Assembly: GCF_000143415.4 (NCBI RefSeq) | Contig: NW_003314278.1 | Span: 1,213,453 to 1,258,051 of the forward strand | Length of the DNA: 44,599 nt | Origin: Selaginella moellendorffii | Lineage: Eukaryota > Streptophyta > Lycopodiopsida > Selaginellales > Selaginellaceae | Direction: 5' to 3' | Part shown: in pieces, positions 30,290 to 41,162 of the stretch | Position numbering within the stretch: the stretch's first letter is position 1 | Layout: every line of letters begins with the position of its first letter | Position numbers and translations under genes: made by a program | The notes under the pieces: generated by a model | Databases searched by the model: none | What the model saw: the letters and a program-made list of their open reading frames with translations, nothing else | What the model was told of the DNA's origin: nothing

Positions 30290-33200
30290 ATGCTGCAGTT
30301 AAGCTGTGACATTGTAAAGTTTAAAAAGGAAAAGAATTGGAAAAAGAAAAAACAGAAAACACGACTACAGTTAAGTAATAACAAATCGGGATTTCTAGGG
30401 TATGCGTGCAGCACTAGGGTTTGTGTGGTGTGTGTGTCATTTCTCAACAATCTCATGGAGTTCAGGGATCCCACTTTCTGGTGGGACAGCAGGTTCAAGA
30501 AGAAAAACAAGTTCTTCTCAGAGTCCTACCCGGATTTCAAACATGTTTCTACCGGAGAGAGCCTGTGGATCGCCAACAGGAAAACACCAACCTGGGTCTC
30601 TGCAAAACTCGAGTCGCTCGCTGACCCATCTGTAGGTAAGGCCACCACGGCCCGCTACAAATCTCCACATACCCCACCTGTAGCTGGTGATGAACCGGTG
30701 AGTTTAGGGAGGCTGATACACCGCGTGAGAAACTCAGCTGAGAGCAGATCCCTTTCTTTGGGAAAACAAGCCCATGAAGCTGTGCTCAAGAGTGATGAGC
30801 ACAAAAGCAACATCTACTTGTTGACGGGATTGATCGATATGTACTGCAAGTGTGGCGAACTTGAGGAGGCTCGCAAGATTTTCCACTCCATGGGAACCCG
30901 GAGTGTTGTGTCCTACAACGCGATCATCCAGGGCTGCGGCTCGAACGGGCAACCTGAACTTGCTCTGGAGTACTACTCTGCCCTGAGAGCTTGTACCACC
31001 ATTCAACCCAACGGTCGGACACATGTCGCGGTGATCAGCGCCTGCTCCAAACTTGCTACCGAATCCAGCGAGAAGAGGGAGAGAGCTCTACGCATCGGGA
31101 TGGGGATCCATTCAATGCTGAGCAAGGAGAAGAAACAGGTAGATCTGTTCGTGGCGACTTGCCTGGTAGACATGTACTGCAAGTGTGGCGAGCTTGAGGA
31201 GGCTCGCAAGATTTTCCACTCCATGGGAACTCGGAGTGTTGTGTCCTACAACGCGATCATCCAGGGCTGCGGCTTGAACGGGCAAGCTGAACTTGCTCTG
31301 GAGTACTACTCTGCCCTGAGAGCTGATAACACCATTCAACCCGACGATTGGACACATGTCGCGGTGATCAGCGCGTGCTCCAGACTTGCTACCGAATCCA
31401 GCGAGAAGAGGGAGAGAGCTCTACGCATCGGGATGGAAGTCCATTCAATGCTGAGCAAGGAGAAGAAACAGCTAGATCTGTTCGTGGCGAATTGCCTGGT
31501 AGACATGTACTGCAAGTGTGGCGAGCTTGAGGAGGCTCGCAAGATTTTCCACTCCATGGGAACTCGGAGTGTTGTGTCCTACACCGCGATCATCCAGGGC
31601 TGCAACACGAACGGGCGAGCTGAACTTGCTCTGGAGTACTACTCTGCCCTGAGAGCTTGTACCACCATTCAACCCAACGATCGGACTCATGTCGCGGTGA
31701 TCAGCGCCTGCTCCACACTTGCTACCGAATCCAGCGAGAAGAGGGAGAGAGCTCTACGCATCGGGATGGAAGTCCATTCAATACTGAGCAAGGAGAAGAA
31801 ACATCTAGGTCTGTACATGGCGACTTGCCTGGTAGACATGTACTGCAAGTGTGGCGAGCTTGAGGAGGCTTGCAAGATTTTCCACTCCATGGGAACTCGG
31901 AGTGTTGTGTCCTACACCGCGATCATCCAGGGCTGCAACACGAACGGGCGAGCTGAACTTGCTCTGGAGTACTACTCTGCCCTGAGAGCTGATAACACCA
32001 TTCAACCCGACGATCGGACTCATGTTGTGGTGATCAGCGCCTGCTCCACACTTGCTACCGAATCCAGCGAGAAGAGGGAGAGAGCTCTACGCATCGGGAT
32101 GGAGATCCATTCAATGCTGAGCAAGGAGAAGAAACAGCTAGATCTGTTCGTGGCGAATAGCCTGGTAGACATGTACTGCAAGTGTGGCGAGCTTGAGGAG
32201 GCTCGCAAGATTTTCCACTCCATGGGAACTCGGAGTGTTGTGTCCTACACCGCGATCATCCAGGGCTGCAACACGAACGGGCGAGCTGAACTTGCTCTGG
32301 AGTACTACTCTGCCCTGAGAGCTGATAACACCATTCAACCCGATGATCGGACTCATGTCGTGGTGATCAGCGCCTGCTCCACACTTGCTACCGAATCCAG
32401 CGAGAAGAGGGAGAGAGCTCTACGCATTGGGATAGAGATCCATTCAATGCTGAGCAAGGAGAAGAAACAGCTAGATCTGTTCGTGGCGAATTGCCTGGTA
32501 GACATGTACTGCAAGTGTGGCGAGCTTGAGGAGGCTCGCAAGATTTTCCACTCCATGGGAACTCGGAGTGTTGTGTCCTACACCGCGATCATCCAGGGCT
32601 GCAACACGAACGGGCGAGCTGAACTTGCTCTGGAGTACTACTCTGCCCTGAGAGCTGATAACACCATTCAAGCTAATGCTTGCACCTACACCTGCGTCCT
32701 TGTTGCTTGCGGGAGTGTGATGGCGATCAAGCTCGGGAGGGAGATTCACCAAGTGGCGAAGCATAAAGGGCTGCTGAAAAACGATCCAGTTCTGGGCTCC
32801 AGCCTGGTGAGCTTCTACGGCAAATGCGGCGATGTTGATTCTGCTCAGGAAGCGTTTGACGAGTGCCGAGCTCGGGACGACACGGGTCTCTGGAACTCTC
32901 TCATACAGGCTTACACTCTCCAGGGCCGATCGATTGAGGCCTTGGAGCGTTTCTATTCCATGACTCAGGAGGAGGGCTGTAAAGCTGACGATGTGAGTTT
33001 TGTCTTGGTGTTGAACGCTTGCAGCCATGGTGGTCTGGTCGGGAAAGGAAGGCAGCTTCTGGATGAAATGCCCAAGCAGTTTGGAGTCAAGCCACGTCTG
33101 GAGCATTATGTGTGCCTGATCGATATGCTCGGGCGAGCTAACCTCCTTGACGAAGCTGTGAGAGTTCTCAGAGCCATGCCTTTTGAACCGGATGCAGTGG

Positions 33201-33814
33201 TTTGGACGTCCCTGCTCGGAGCCTGCTGGAAGTGGAAGAATTACACGATCGGCAAACTCGCGTTTGAGCGTCTTGTGGAGATGGATCCCAAGAGCGGCAC
33301 GCCCTACGCATTGATGGCCAATATATTTGGAAACCTGGGGATGCTCAGTGAAAGGGCCGCTGTTGTGGAGAAAATGAGAGGTGAAAGCAGCTTCAGGGAG
33401 CCTGGGAGAAGCTGGTGGACGGATGTTAGCTCAGGAAAAGTGCATTCTTTTTCTGTCGGGGATAGGAGTCACTCACAGAGCGACGAGATTGCGGCCGAGC
33501 TCAAGCCATTGTTGCTGAGAATGAAAGAGGAGGGGTACGCGAGCGATGTGATCAACGTTCTAAAAGACATACCCGAGGAAGAGAAAGAGGATCACCTGTG
33601 CGGCCACAGTGAGAAGCTTGCGCTGGGGTGTGCTCTGGTGAACTCGCACCAGAAGGAGACCATCAGAATTGTGAAAAATCTCCAAGTTTGTGACGATTGC
33701 CATGCGGCCACTGCTCTCATCTCTAAGCTGGAAAAAAGGCTAATCATCTGCAAAGATGCCAGTCGGGTTCATGTGTTCCAGGATGGCAGATGTTCCTGTG
33801 ACAACTACTTTTGA
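30290..33814 (+). CDS. PPR gene C: PDF motif + PLS-type PPR array + intact DYW domain
   Basis: A 1174-codon open frame. The first ~55 codons up to a Met near 30454 may be untranslated leader that happens to be open: it is Lys-rich and includes the short leader repeat. The PDF-like motif follows (WWDSR, YPDFKH, TGESLW), shortened by a 12-bp in-frame deletion of W-K-T-F relative to A and with N to S in WWDNR. Then come six PPR triplets, the terminal PPR/E motifs, GRSWW, and a DYW domain with HSEKLA, CDDCH and RVHVFQDGRCSC, ending DNYF. This is the best preserved of the three copies and the best candidate for a working organellar C-to-U editing factor. No introns are required. Confidence 0.9.
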   Translation: MLQLSCDIVKFKKEKNWKKKKQKTRLQLSNNKSGFLGYACSTRVCVVCVSFLNNLMEFRDPTFWWDSRFKKKNKFFSESYPDFKHVSTGESLWIANRKTPTWVSAKLESLADPSVGKATTARYKSPHTPPVAGDEPVSLGRLIHRVRNSAESRSLSLGKQAHEAVLKSDEHKSNIYLLTGLIDMYCKCGELEEARKIFHSMGTRSVVSYNAIIQGCGSNGQPELALEYYSALRACTTIQPNGRTHVAVISACSKLATESSEKRERALRIGMGIHSMLSKEKKQVDLFVATCLVDMYCKCGELEEARKIFHSMGTRSVVSYNAIIQGCGLNGQAELALEYYSALRADNTIQPDDWTHVAVISACSRLATESSEKRERALRIGMEVHSMLSKEKKQLDLFVANCLVDMYCKCGELEEARKIFHSMGTRSVVSYTAIIQGCNTNGRAELALEYYSALRACTTIQPNDRTHVAVISACSTLATESSEKRERALRIGMEVHSILSKEKKHLGLYMATCLVDMYCKCGELEEACKIFHSMGTRSVVSYTAIIQGCNTNGRAELALEYYSALRADNTIQPDDRTHVVVISACSTLATESSEKRERALRIGMEIHSMLSKEKKQLDLFVANSLVDMYCKCGELEEARKIFHSMGTRSVVSYTAIIQGCNTNGRAELALEYYSALRADNTIQPDDRTHVVVISACSTLATESSEKRERALRIGIEIHSMLSKEKKQLDLFVANCLVDMYCKCGELEEARKIFHSMGTRSVVSYTAIIQGCNTNGRAELALEYYSALRADNTIQANACTYTCVLVACGSVMAIKLGREIHQVAKHKGLLKNDPVLGSSLVSFYGKCGDVDSAQEAFDECRARDDTGLWNSLIQAYTLQGRSIEALERFYSMTQEEGCKADDVSFVLVLNACSHGGLVGKGRQLLDEMPKQFGVKPRLEHYVCLIDMLGRANLLDEAVRVLRAMPFEPDAVVWTSLLGACWKWKNYTIGKLAFERLVEMDPKSGTPYALMANIFGNLGMLSERAAVVEKMRGESSFREPGRSWWTDVSSGKVHSFSVGDRSHSQSDEIAAELKPLLLRMKEEGYASDVINVLKDIPEEEKEDHLCGHSEKLALGCALVNSHQKETIRIVKNLQVCDDCHAATALISKLEKRLIICKDASRVHVFQDGRCSCDNYF
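30812..32677 (+). repeat. Six tandem 333-bp PPR triplets (gene C)
   Basis: Unit starts: 30812, 31145, 31478, 31811, 32144 and 32477. P-motif residue pairs read N/N, N/D, T/N, T/D, T/D, T/N. Unit 5 has ANSL where others have ANCL. Confidence 0.95.
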
Positions 33815-34973
33815 AAACATGTCAGTGCTCTTTCTTGCAGTTATACCTGGTTTTAAACCCTCCGTGAGTCAAGCAGAAACATGGGCCGCTGAGTGAGCCG
33901 TCAACCTGAACTTCACGGAGAAAAAATTAACATTTAAAAGTTAAAACTATGCAAAAGGAGGATGACACGCTGTCTTAAATTTAAATTTCATTTTGATAGA
34001 ATCAGGGAATGCTGACTAAACCTGCCAACAGGTGCCCCAAAACGGAGCGCCCAGATTCAGATAATAAGCCTTAGTATGAAGACTTGCCGGTACCCAAACT
34101 CTTTGCTGATAGCAAATACCGCCTCATGTTCCGGGAGCAAGGTGATGGCGGCTTGCAGCATGACCAACTTTGGGTTTGTGCTCCTAGAGCACGTTGAAGA
34201 CGTGGAAGCTGGTGACGACGGCATTTGTTTCTTGCGACGTACTCACCAGTTCCTCGGCGACATCTTCCAGATTTTTTGAGCTTGTCGTGAGTGGTGACCT
34301 GCTTGCTCTCTCCTGTGAGCTAATTCTCAACGATTTGTGCATCTGCTGGTTGATACACACACACACACACACACTGTGTATGGCTAGCTCCATCCACAAG
34401 AGAGCCTTGAGGTTGGGCACCAGAGGCTGGAAGAAGTCGAACAAGTGTGTATCATAGGCTTAGTACGTAGTGTACTAGTGTACATGTACATGTGTTTCAG
34501 CTAAATATAATGGGCCAAATACACCGAAAAGTGTGTATAAAAAGAGTAGAAACAAATTAAGAAATGTAAATTAAGAAGTGCAAAAGAAATGAAAATAAAA
34601 ATTGTCCATCCTCATCAGTTTGCTGAAATTAAGTTGGATTCAATTCTTCCAGCTCCAAATATTGTGTGATTGAGTTGTAAGTTAATTAATAGTAGAAAAT
34701 AAGAAAAAAAACAAACATTGAAAAAATAGTGTTTGATAATATCTTCTTTGCTTTTAGTTTTTAATTTTCGAAAGACATTAGTGGGGGAGTGCTGGTAAAG
34801 ATATCTTGGCCGTTCATTGGTGGATAATTAAATGAGCATGTTTAGAGATGTTTATAAGAGTTTAGCTCTGGACCAAGAGTTACCCGAAAATTAAAGTTCA
34901 AAATTTAGCACAATAACTTAAGCTAAAGTAATGTACTTACCCTTATTTTTTATGGGAAAATTATTAGTATTTT
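33815..34973. other. 3' flank of PPR gene C (duplicated, contains a 121-bp microinversion)
   Basis: Colinear with the A flank, but lacking the 740-bp desiccation/lipase stretch; the joint is at about 34013 (GAATGCTGAC/TAAACC). 34319-34439 is inverted relative to A and B. The (CA)n run therefore reads CA here and GT in A. No gene recognised. Confidence 0.7.
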
Positions 34974-37447
34974 GGATTCGCACGAAAAAAAAAGGCGAAT
35001 TTAGAGGATTCTAAAGTAATTTTCAAAAACCCCGACCAAATCTAAAGTGTTGGGGTCATTTTATTTTAAGGGAAGTTAAAAATTATTCCGGAAATATTCG
35101 AGAAGATCTTAGGTAAGGCTTTCGCAGAAGATCTGATCTCGCGGCAGGGTCCGATTTTAGGGTTGGAAGAGGAAACAGAGCTCTGGGAAATGGGGCCGAT
35201 CGAGCTGGATCTGGGCCTGCTCGTGCTCTATCTTCACCAACAGGAGGAGGAAGAGGTGCCCATGGAGGGAGAGGTGGCCATGGAGTGGGAGGAGGGCGCG
35301 GGGTGGCCGGGGTTGGCCGGGGTTGGCCGCGGATCTCTGAATCTGGCCCCGGGAGGATTAGGCCATGGTTCTGAGGCGGCTCGAGGAGGGGGTGCCCCGG
35401 GAGGAGGAGGCCATGGTTCTACTCTAGGAGGAGGACGCCGCGGTTCTTCTCCGGGAGGAGGAGGCCATGGATCATCGCCAGGAGGAGGCCAAGACTCGGT
35501 GGGAGGAGCCGAAGCCACAGCGGGAGGAGTCCAAGCCGCGCCCGGAGGAGCCCAAGCCACGTCCGGAGGAGTTCCCCTGGAGCACAGCGTGCCGGGAGCT
35601 CCAACTGCTTTGAGAACCAGAGATGGCTTTGAGTTTACATTTCTTAGGTTGCATGCATGCATGAGTGATTGAGAGCTCCCGGCGGGGTCATGAAGAAGAG
35701 GGAGATGACAGCATCCCCGATCTGGAACAAGACCCGGATGCTCACATGGAGGAGCTCGACGACGAGGCTGTCCAGTTTGTGGATACCTTGGGTTTTGCTG
35801 CACCTGCTGCTGCGAAGAGAACCCGGGGAAAGAACTGGAACCATGCTGAGACCATGCTCCTGATTGATCTCGTTCGGGAAAAACATCTCGCGAAGATTGC
35901 GGGGGAGGGAGGAGCAGCCAGCATGTTCTCATGACGAAGACACAGCGCTGGAATCTCATCTTTCACCCTTTTGCTTTAGGGTTTAAATGCACATTGCGGA
36001 TGACAAGAGCCCCGCTGCCTGAGGAAGAAGACCGTGAACTTGAGGTTCGTCGGGCTGTGATTGGGAGGAGGTTTTGCATCGGCCTGTGGTGGGTGAAGCC
36101 TCGAAATGTCACCACCTGGAGTAAGTTTTCTTTGGAGTATTACGATGTGGGGAGGTGGAAGAGGAAACTTCAGATGGAGAAGAGGACCTTCTTCACCATT
36201 TGTGGCATGCTGGAGAGCGAGATCCGGAAGCAAGATACCGGTTGGAGGAGTGTGTTGCCGGTGGATGTTCGACTGGGGGTGACTTTGTACAAGCTTTTCA
36301 AGAACACAGATTACTTGGATCTGGTGGACAAGTTCAGCATCGGGGAGTCCACAGCTCATGAACACTACTGTGGTGATTGTCAAGTGTCTCAGGTACAGGA
36401 TTCATTTTCCTTCAACCGCCAAGGAGGTTCGAGCTGTTGTTGCTGGCTTTCGACAAGTGACAGGTACATTTTCTTATGTTTTTTGGATTGTTATAAGTTT
36501 TCATGAGCAATAGGAACCCGACTGCCTAATGTTGCTGGAGCGATCGACTGTACTCCGAGATCATCCGACCTACTAGACTGGACGGCGAGAGCTACTACGA
36601 TCGGAAGCAGCGGTACTCGGTCATCTTGCAAGGGGTTTGTGATGCCCAGAAGAGGTTTCCTCAGTGTCTACGCTGGGTGGCCAGGTATGTTTCTTTGTGT
36701 GTTGTGGATGGTTCTAAAATGTTTTTTTTTGCTTTCAGGACGCGTCCACGACATGAGGGTTTTTCGTAATTCAGCCCTCAGGAACAAGATTGTAGCAAGG
36801 GAGCTGCTGACATCGCCCGCGGTGTTAGCATATGATGATAGGATCAAGCCATACCTAGTGGGGGACAAAGGGTACCAACTCCAGCAGCATCTGATGATTC
36901 CACACACAAGTAAGTCTTCTTCATTCTTTCTTTTGTTCACTTGTTTTGGTTGTTGCTCAGCTCTGAACCCGACACCATCCAAGGCAGCTTTCAACCTTCA
37001 TCACCACCTTGCTTGGATTGTTATTGAGCAAGCATTTGGACTTCTTAAAATGAAGTTCAGATGCTTGGATAAAAAACAAAGGATCCAGCCAAAGTACCTT
37101 CCCAACATCATCAAGAGTTGTTGCATCTTGCAAAATTTCTTGATTGATGTTGGGGAGACTGATCTTCAGGCGGAGATCCAAGCTTGGAGGAAAGAGGTGA
37201 AAAGGCTCAAGGACCAGGTACCTCTTTGTCGATTACGGTGATCCCGAGCAAGCAGAAGGGGAACCTCGTGAGGAGTTGCACAGTCCAGAGGATGCAAAAG
37301 AGGTTAGAGAGAACCTCACGTTTTCCCTGTGTCTTTGCCAGTGGCGTTCGTGTTTGCTTTGAAATTTGCTATGTGTGAACCCAACTTTCTTAATTTTTAA
37401 AGTGGGTCTCTTAAGTTTTTTTTCACTAAATAAATGTGCGAATTGGT
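34974..37447 (+). mobile_element. PIF/Harbinger-like DNA transposon, copy C (forward)
   Basis: Starts GGATTCGCAC and ends GTGCGAATTGGTCC at about 37447, giving weak ~10-bp terminal inverted similarity. About 165 bp of the 3' subterminal repeat zone present in copy B are deleted here (near 37373). The same element sits in reverse at 21061-23653, as expected for palindrome arms. Confidence 0.6.
35163..37241 (+). pseudogene. Harbinger-like transposase gene, copy C (frameshifted)
   Basis: Glycine-rich ORF (35163-35672: GGGGHGS then GGAQATS-type repeats), SANT/trihelix-like ORF (35665-35934), then DDE transposase pieces at 35931-36380 and 36600-37241. Introns: 36685-36738 (54 bp) and 36910-36960 (51 bp); splicing gives GWPGRVHDMRVFRNS and HTTLNPTPSK exactly in frame. 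It keeps VHDMRVF (second Asp) and IEQAFGLLK (acidic third position). It is broken by an 11-bp deletion near 36360, a shift near 36560 next to AIDCT (first Asp), and a 1-bp insertion near 36657. PIF/Harbinger elements normally encode a separate Myb-like protein; here the SANT-like part lies directly upstream, perhaps in one gene. Confidence 0.75.
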
Positions 37448-37639
37448 CCTTTCTCAACATAAAAGATAATGTTTTGCCAAGCTTACCAACCTTGATTGCC
37501 AATGATGTCTTTGGCTGTGGTATCTATAACCATACAGCTAGGGCCAAAGTTACACCACCAATGGCCCATAGCAAGCACAGCCATGGTGGCACAAGGTCTT
37601 GGCCATGGCTAGCACTACCTTGGCTGGCCTTAGCCGTGG

Positions 37640-37773
37640 CGAGCTACCTCAAAAACTCCTCTACACCATCACTCTTAAGTTCCTCACCCTTGAGCCTCCC
37701 TTTGACCGATGTTGACCATGTGGTCAAAGCTAGCGCCTAACAAATTGCCACACTTTGTTGTAATATATCCCCA
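37640..37773 (-). repeat. Detached left half of the gypsy LTR
   Basis: The reverse strand starts TGTTGGGGATATATTAC and ends GAGGTAGCTC, matching the 5' half of the LTR at 17318-17204. The missing half (from GGGGGTGGTTG) is at 41163. This is the left breakpoint of the flipped RRP5 segment. Confidence 0.6.
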
Positions 37774-38030
37774 ACATTAGCACTCAAAACATTGAGGTCT
37801 TCTACCATACCCCCCAAACACAAGCATGCTTACTATAGTAATTTCCATGATCATTATAACCACCTAAAGTAATTGCCATTTGCTCTTCAAATGCTTCTCT
37901 AGGTTGAGATAAGCCATCCATATGTTCATCTTTTCCATTTCTTCTCGATAAATTATGTTCTCCAATGCCCTATAAAAAAGGATTGTAACACCTAAAGAAA
38001 AATAGAATCAAATGCGAGTAGAGTGTTACC

Positions 38031-40025
38031 TTTCAGCCACTGCTCGCACCTTGTCCAGGTCCGCAAGACACTATCAATAAGCCATGCATTTGATTCACAT
38101 GTAGCTACTATTTGGTGACGCTGCTACAAGCCTTTCAAAGTCGTCCTTGGTCTCTGGAGGCTGGTCCTTCTGTAATAACTTCTCTTTTGCTGCAGCCTCC
38201 CTGTTGAGAAGCAGGACATGAGAAGAGTAAATATAAACAAGAAGTAACTCTGCTCTTTCAAGTCAATTGGCACTGTATCCTCAACGTCTTTGTTGAGAGT
38301 GGATCCACATGCATAGCTGTGGGAATCGTTTTGATGCCAGATCCAAGTAGTCCTCCTCCTCCCTCTCATCATTATCCATGAGCACATTTGTGTTCGAAGG
38401 CTCTTCATTTATAGCTTCTTCCTCCATCGGCTCGATTTCCTCAGGGGTCAGATATGACACTTTCATTCCAAGAGATATACGTTTGGTTTCCGCATCAACC
38501 TGTAGAGGGAAATCATAACCCTGTGGTTTTACTAAAGCTTTCGTTCTCACCTTTAGAATCTTTACTTGAACCCATTGGCCGACTTTGTAAAGTGTTGACA
38601 AGTCTTGAATAAAATCGTAAGACACTTCAGAGACATGACACAAGCAACCTGGAGCACAGACTAAGAACTTGAAACCAAGATAGAGAGAGAGCTTGCCACA
38701 TCGCTCTTGGCAAGGCTGATGAAGATCCCAAATGCTTCAATGTTGTGTATGCGGCCACTAACGATCTCTCCAGCACCAAACTTCTTCCAGCCACTTGAAT
38801 CTTGTGATGTTGTTGCCGTCAAAGACATTTCAATGTGCCCAGACAATGGCTCGATGCTTAAAATTCTGACAAAGAAGAAGATATCAGCAAACACTTCCAT
38901 ACGGAGAAAAGTTTATACCTTCCTGATATCACCTTGCCTGATGGAAACATTTCTGCAGGGTTTTGTACAAACGAGTTCGATAGGTTCTTCAGTTGAATTC
39001 TAGCTTCAAGTGAAGGTGCCAGGACCACAAAACAACCTTTCTCCGTCACATTCTTGACAAAACCCTGCAACACAAAAACAAGTCACGTCCACAGCATGCA
39101 AGGTTTCTGCTTACTTGCACTTCATATCTTGCTTAAGTTCCAACACGGAATTGACAATACGAGCATTGGATGCAGAGTCAAAAAAATTTAATGCAAATCT
39201 CGGAAGTTACCTTTCAAGTGTTTGATAGCTTGGAAGGGACTCAAAACCACCACGTCCACCAACTTACTGAAAGTTCCAAGCCCATCTTTCCCCTCCCTGG
39301 TCGTTTTAAATCCAAGACCTTACGAACTGTCCCTCTGTAAATAAACTGGCTGGGTCATCAATCCATGTATCGTTACATGAACTTTTCCGAAACTTTCTCA
39401 TCTGCCTTGCACAGTATGTCCGCCAACACCAGCAAAAACTCGTGTGATTCGTCGGCCTAACAGGTCGCCTTTCTTGAATTGTTTGTCACTTGTTTTCGGG
39501 TGTAGAGACAAATCCACTTGCTTCCTTTCGTGGTTAACACTTCTTATATGGCACTGGAACGGGTCACCGACTTTGAAGCGCTCTTTAAAACGTTCAAGCT
39601 CCGAGGGATCGTCAGACGTGTCCAGTATAAAAAGGCAGCCTTTAAGATGGGGTGAGAGGACTAGCCATGTCCAGTTGTCCTTTACTTCTTGAACGTATCT
39701 GATAACCGACTGTTCAATGGTTACGGTCTCAAAAGTAATCACTGAGCATGCAGCATCGTTTCCTGCAAGTCATGATAAGTAAGTTAATTCAAAGGGACAC
39801 CATACAGACCTGCAAGCTCAGATGGACGTAGAGATAAATCCAAAGTGGCAGCATTTCTGTGCTTTCTGCTGGTTTTGCGTTTTGAAAGGATTTTAGCTCG
39901 AACAGTCTGCCCAACACTGTATTTTCTCAATGGGTTCCCTTCTTCATAATGATCAAGACATTTGAGGAGTTAAAAGACAGACTGGAAAACAGAAACGAAC
40001 CTCTGTAATGTGCACATTCCCACGC
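38031..40025 (-). pseudogene. RRP5 pseudogene fragment, copy 2 (better preserved)
   Basis: Same exon series as copy 1. Clear parts: NPLRKYSVGQTVRAKIL (about 39950-39815), a 114-codon open exon at 39742-39398 (NWTWLVLSPHLKGCLFILD to KKGDLLGRRITRVFAGVGG), GFVKNVTEKGCFVVLAPS (39070-38920), a 53-bp intron at 38918-38866 that splices GR/ILSIEPLSGHIEMSL in frame, GRIHNIEAFGIFISL, CLCHVSEVSYDF.. RISLGMK, and the acidic tail. The Trp-to-stop change shared with copy 1 (TGA at 38095-38097) and a further TGA at 38074-38076 truncate the HAT region. This suggests the source was already dead, or was only a 3' fragment, before duplication. Confidence 0.8.
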
Positions 40026-40849
40026 AAGGAGCAGTGGCTGTCCATGGGACATGGCTTGTCTGCCAGTCCTAGAACTATTGAGTGTTGCAGCCTCCATGAG
40101 GCGATTTCTTGGGTGATTTGTGACCTGTGCAGTATGAGAAAGAAGTGACGATTCACACAAGAATTCTAGAAACATGGAACTCAATCTTGGAAATGTGATC
40201 ATGAGCATAGCAGGAAGTTTTGAGCAAGAGGACCTTGGTCTCTTGGAATGCAATGATCACTGCAAATGCCTAGAATGGGTGTCTTTTGAAAGTGCTTAAG
40301 CTGTTGGATTTCATTCCGGCACCTTTTGTGAATGCATTGATCACCACCCATGGCAGATCAAGGATCCTAGCTCAAGCAAGAAACATGTTTGATCAAATCT
40401 TGTGCAAAACTGTGAGCTCCTGATCACCCATAATCTAGCTGTAAGCCCAGTAAGGACAATCCAGCAAAACCTGATTAAATCTTTGCAGAACTTACCTTTA
40501 TCAGTGTCTTAGCCACGCCAGCCTAACAAGCAAGATCCAGGAGAACTTTTGTATCAATCACTACAGCCACTTGATTATATTGTTGCCCATTGCATGGAGA
40601 AGAAGCTCAAACTTCTTCTATCACTGTGATACTCTACTATGAGGAGCAAGTAAAAAGTTCCTTGTTTTCTGTTTATGGACATGCTACACATCCAAAAAAA
40701 GTGAACTTTTTGACTAGTAATAATGTTCTTAAAGGAAAGTTTGCAAGATTTTAGTATTGCAATAGTGTAACTCTCCACCTAGCAACTCTTATTTTCCTCT
40801 AGTGCCCAACTCCTCTAGTGGCTGCTACTTTCCTCCAATGCAACATATC

Positions 40850-41155
40850 TCCTCCCTCCAACACTCTTCCTGTAGCAACTCTCCTCCATGTCCTCTAGTG
40901 CTCCTCTTGCACCAACTCTCTTCCACATTGTACTTTTGCCAGTCCTACTCTTGGATTTTTCAGTTTTTTTTTAATTTTCATCAAATTATTCTTTCTCACC
41001 CTTTAGCTTCTCCAAAACCCCTTGTGCATTGAGTCTCCTCCAGCTCCTCCAGCACTCCTCCTATAGCAGCTCTCCAGCTCCTCCAGCACTTCTCCTGCAA
41101 CAGCTCCCTCTAGCACTCCTCCTACAACAGCTCTCCTCTAGCTCCTCTAGTAGAT
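40850..41155 (+). repeat. Pyrimidine-rich degenerate tandem repeat, copy 2
   Basis: Counterpart of 20560-20840, with a different number of CAGCTCCTCC units. It ends CCTCTAGTAGATGGCTATG, the last bases shared with copy 1 before the inversion breakpoint. Confidence 0.7.
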
Positions 41156-41162
41156 GGCTATG

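Larger units (their letters stand above)
28342..30301. repeat. Palindrome spacer = duplicate of the left flank (3780-5735)
   Basis: The ~2 kb between PPR genes B and C is a same-orientation copy of the region left of PPR gene A, with small indels (for example a longer start at 28349-28400). It belongs structurally to gene C. At 28341/28342 the reverse complement of the gene C leader is joined directly to the start of this block. Confidence 0.9.
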
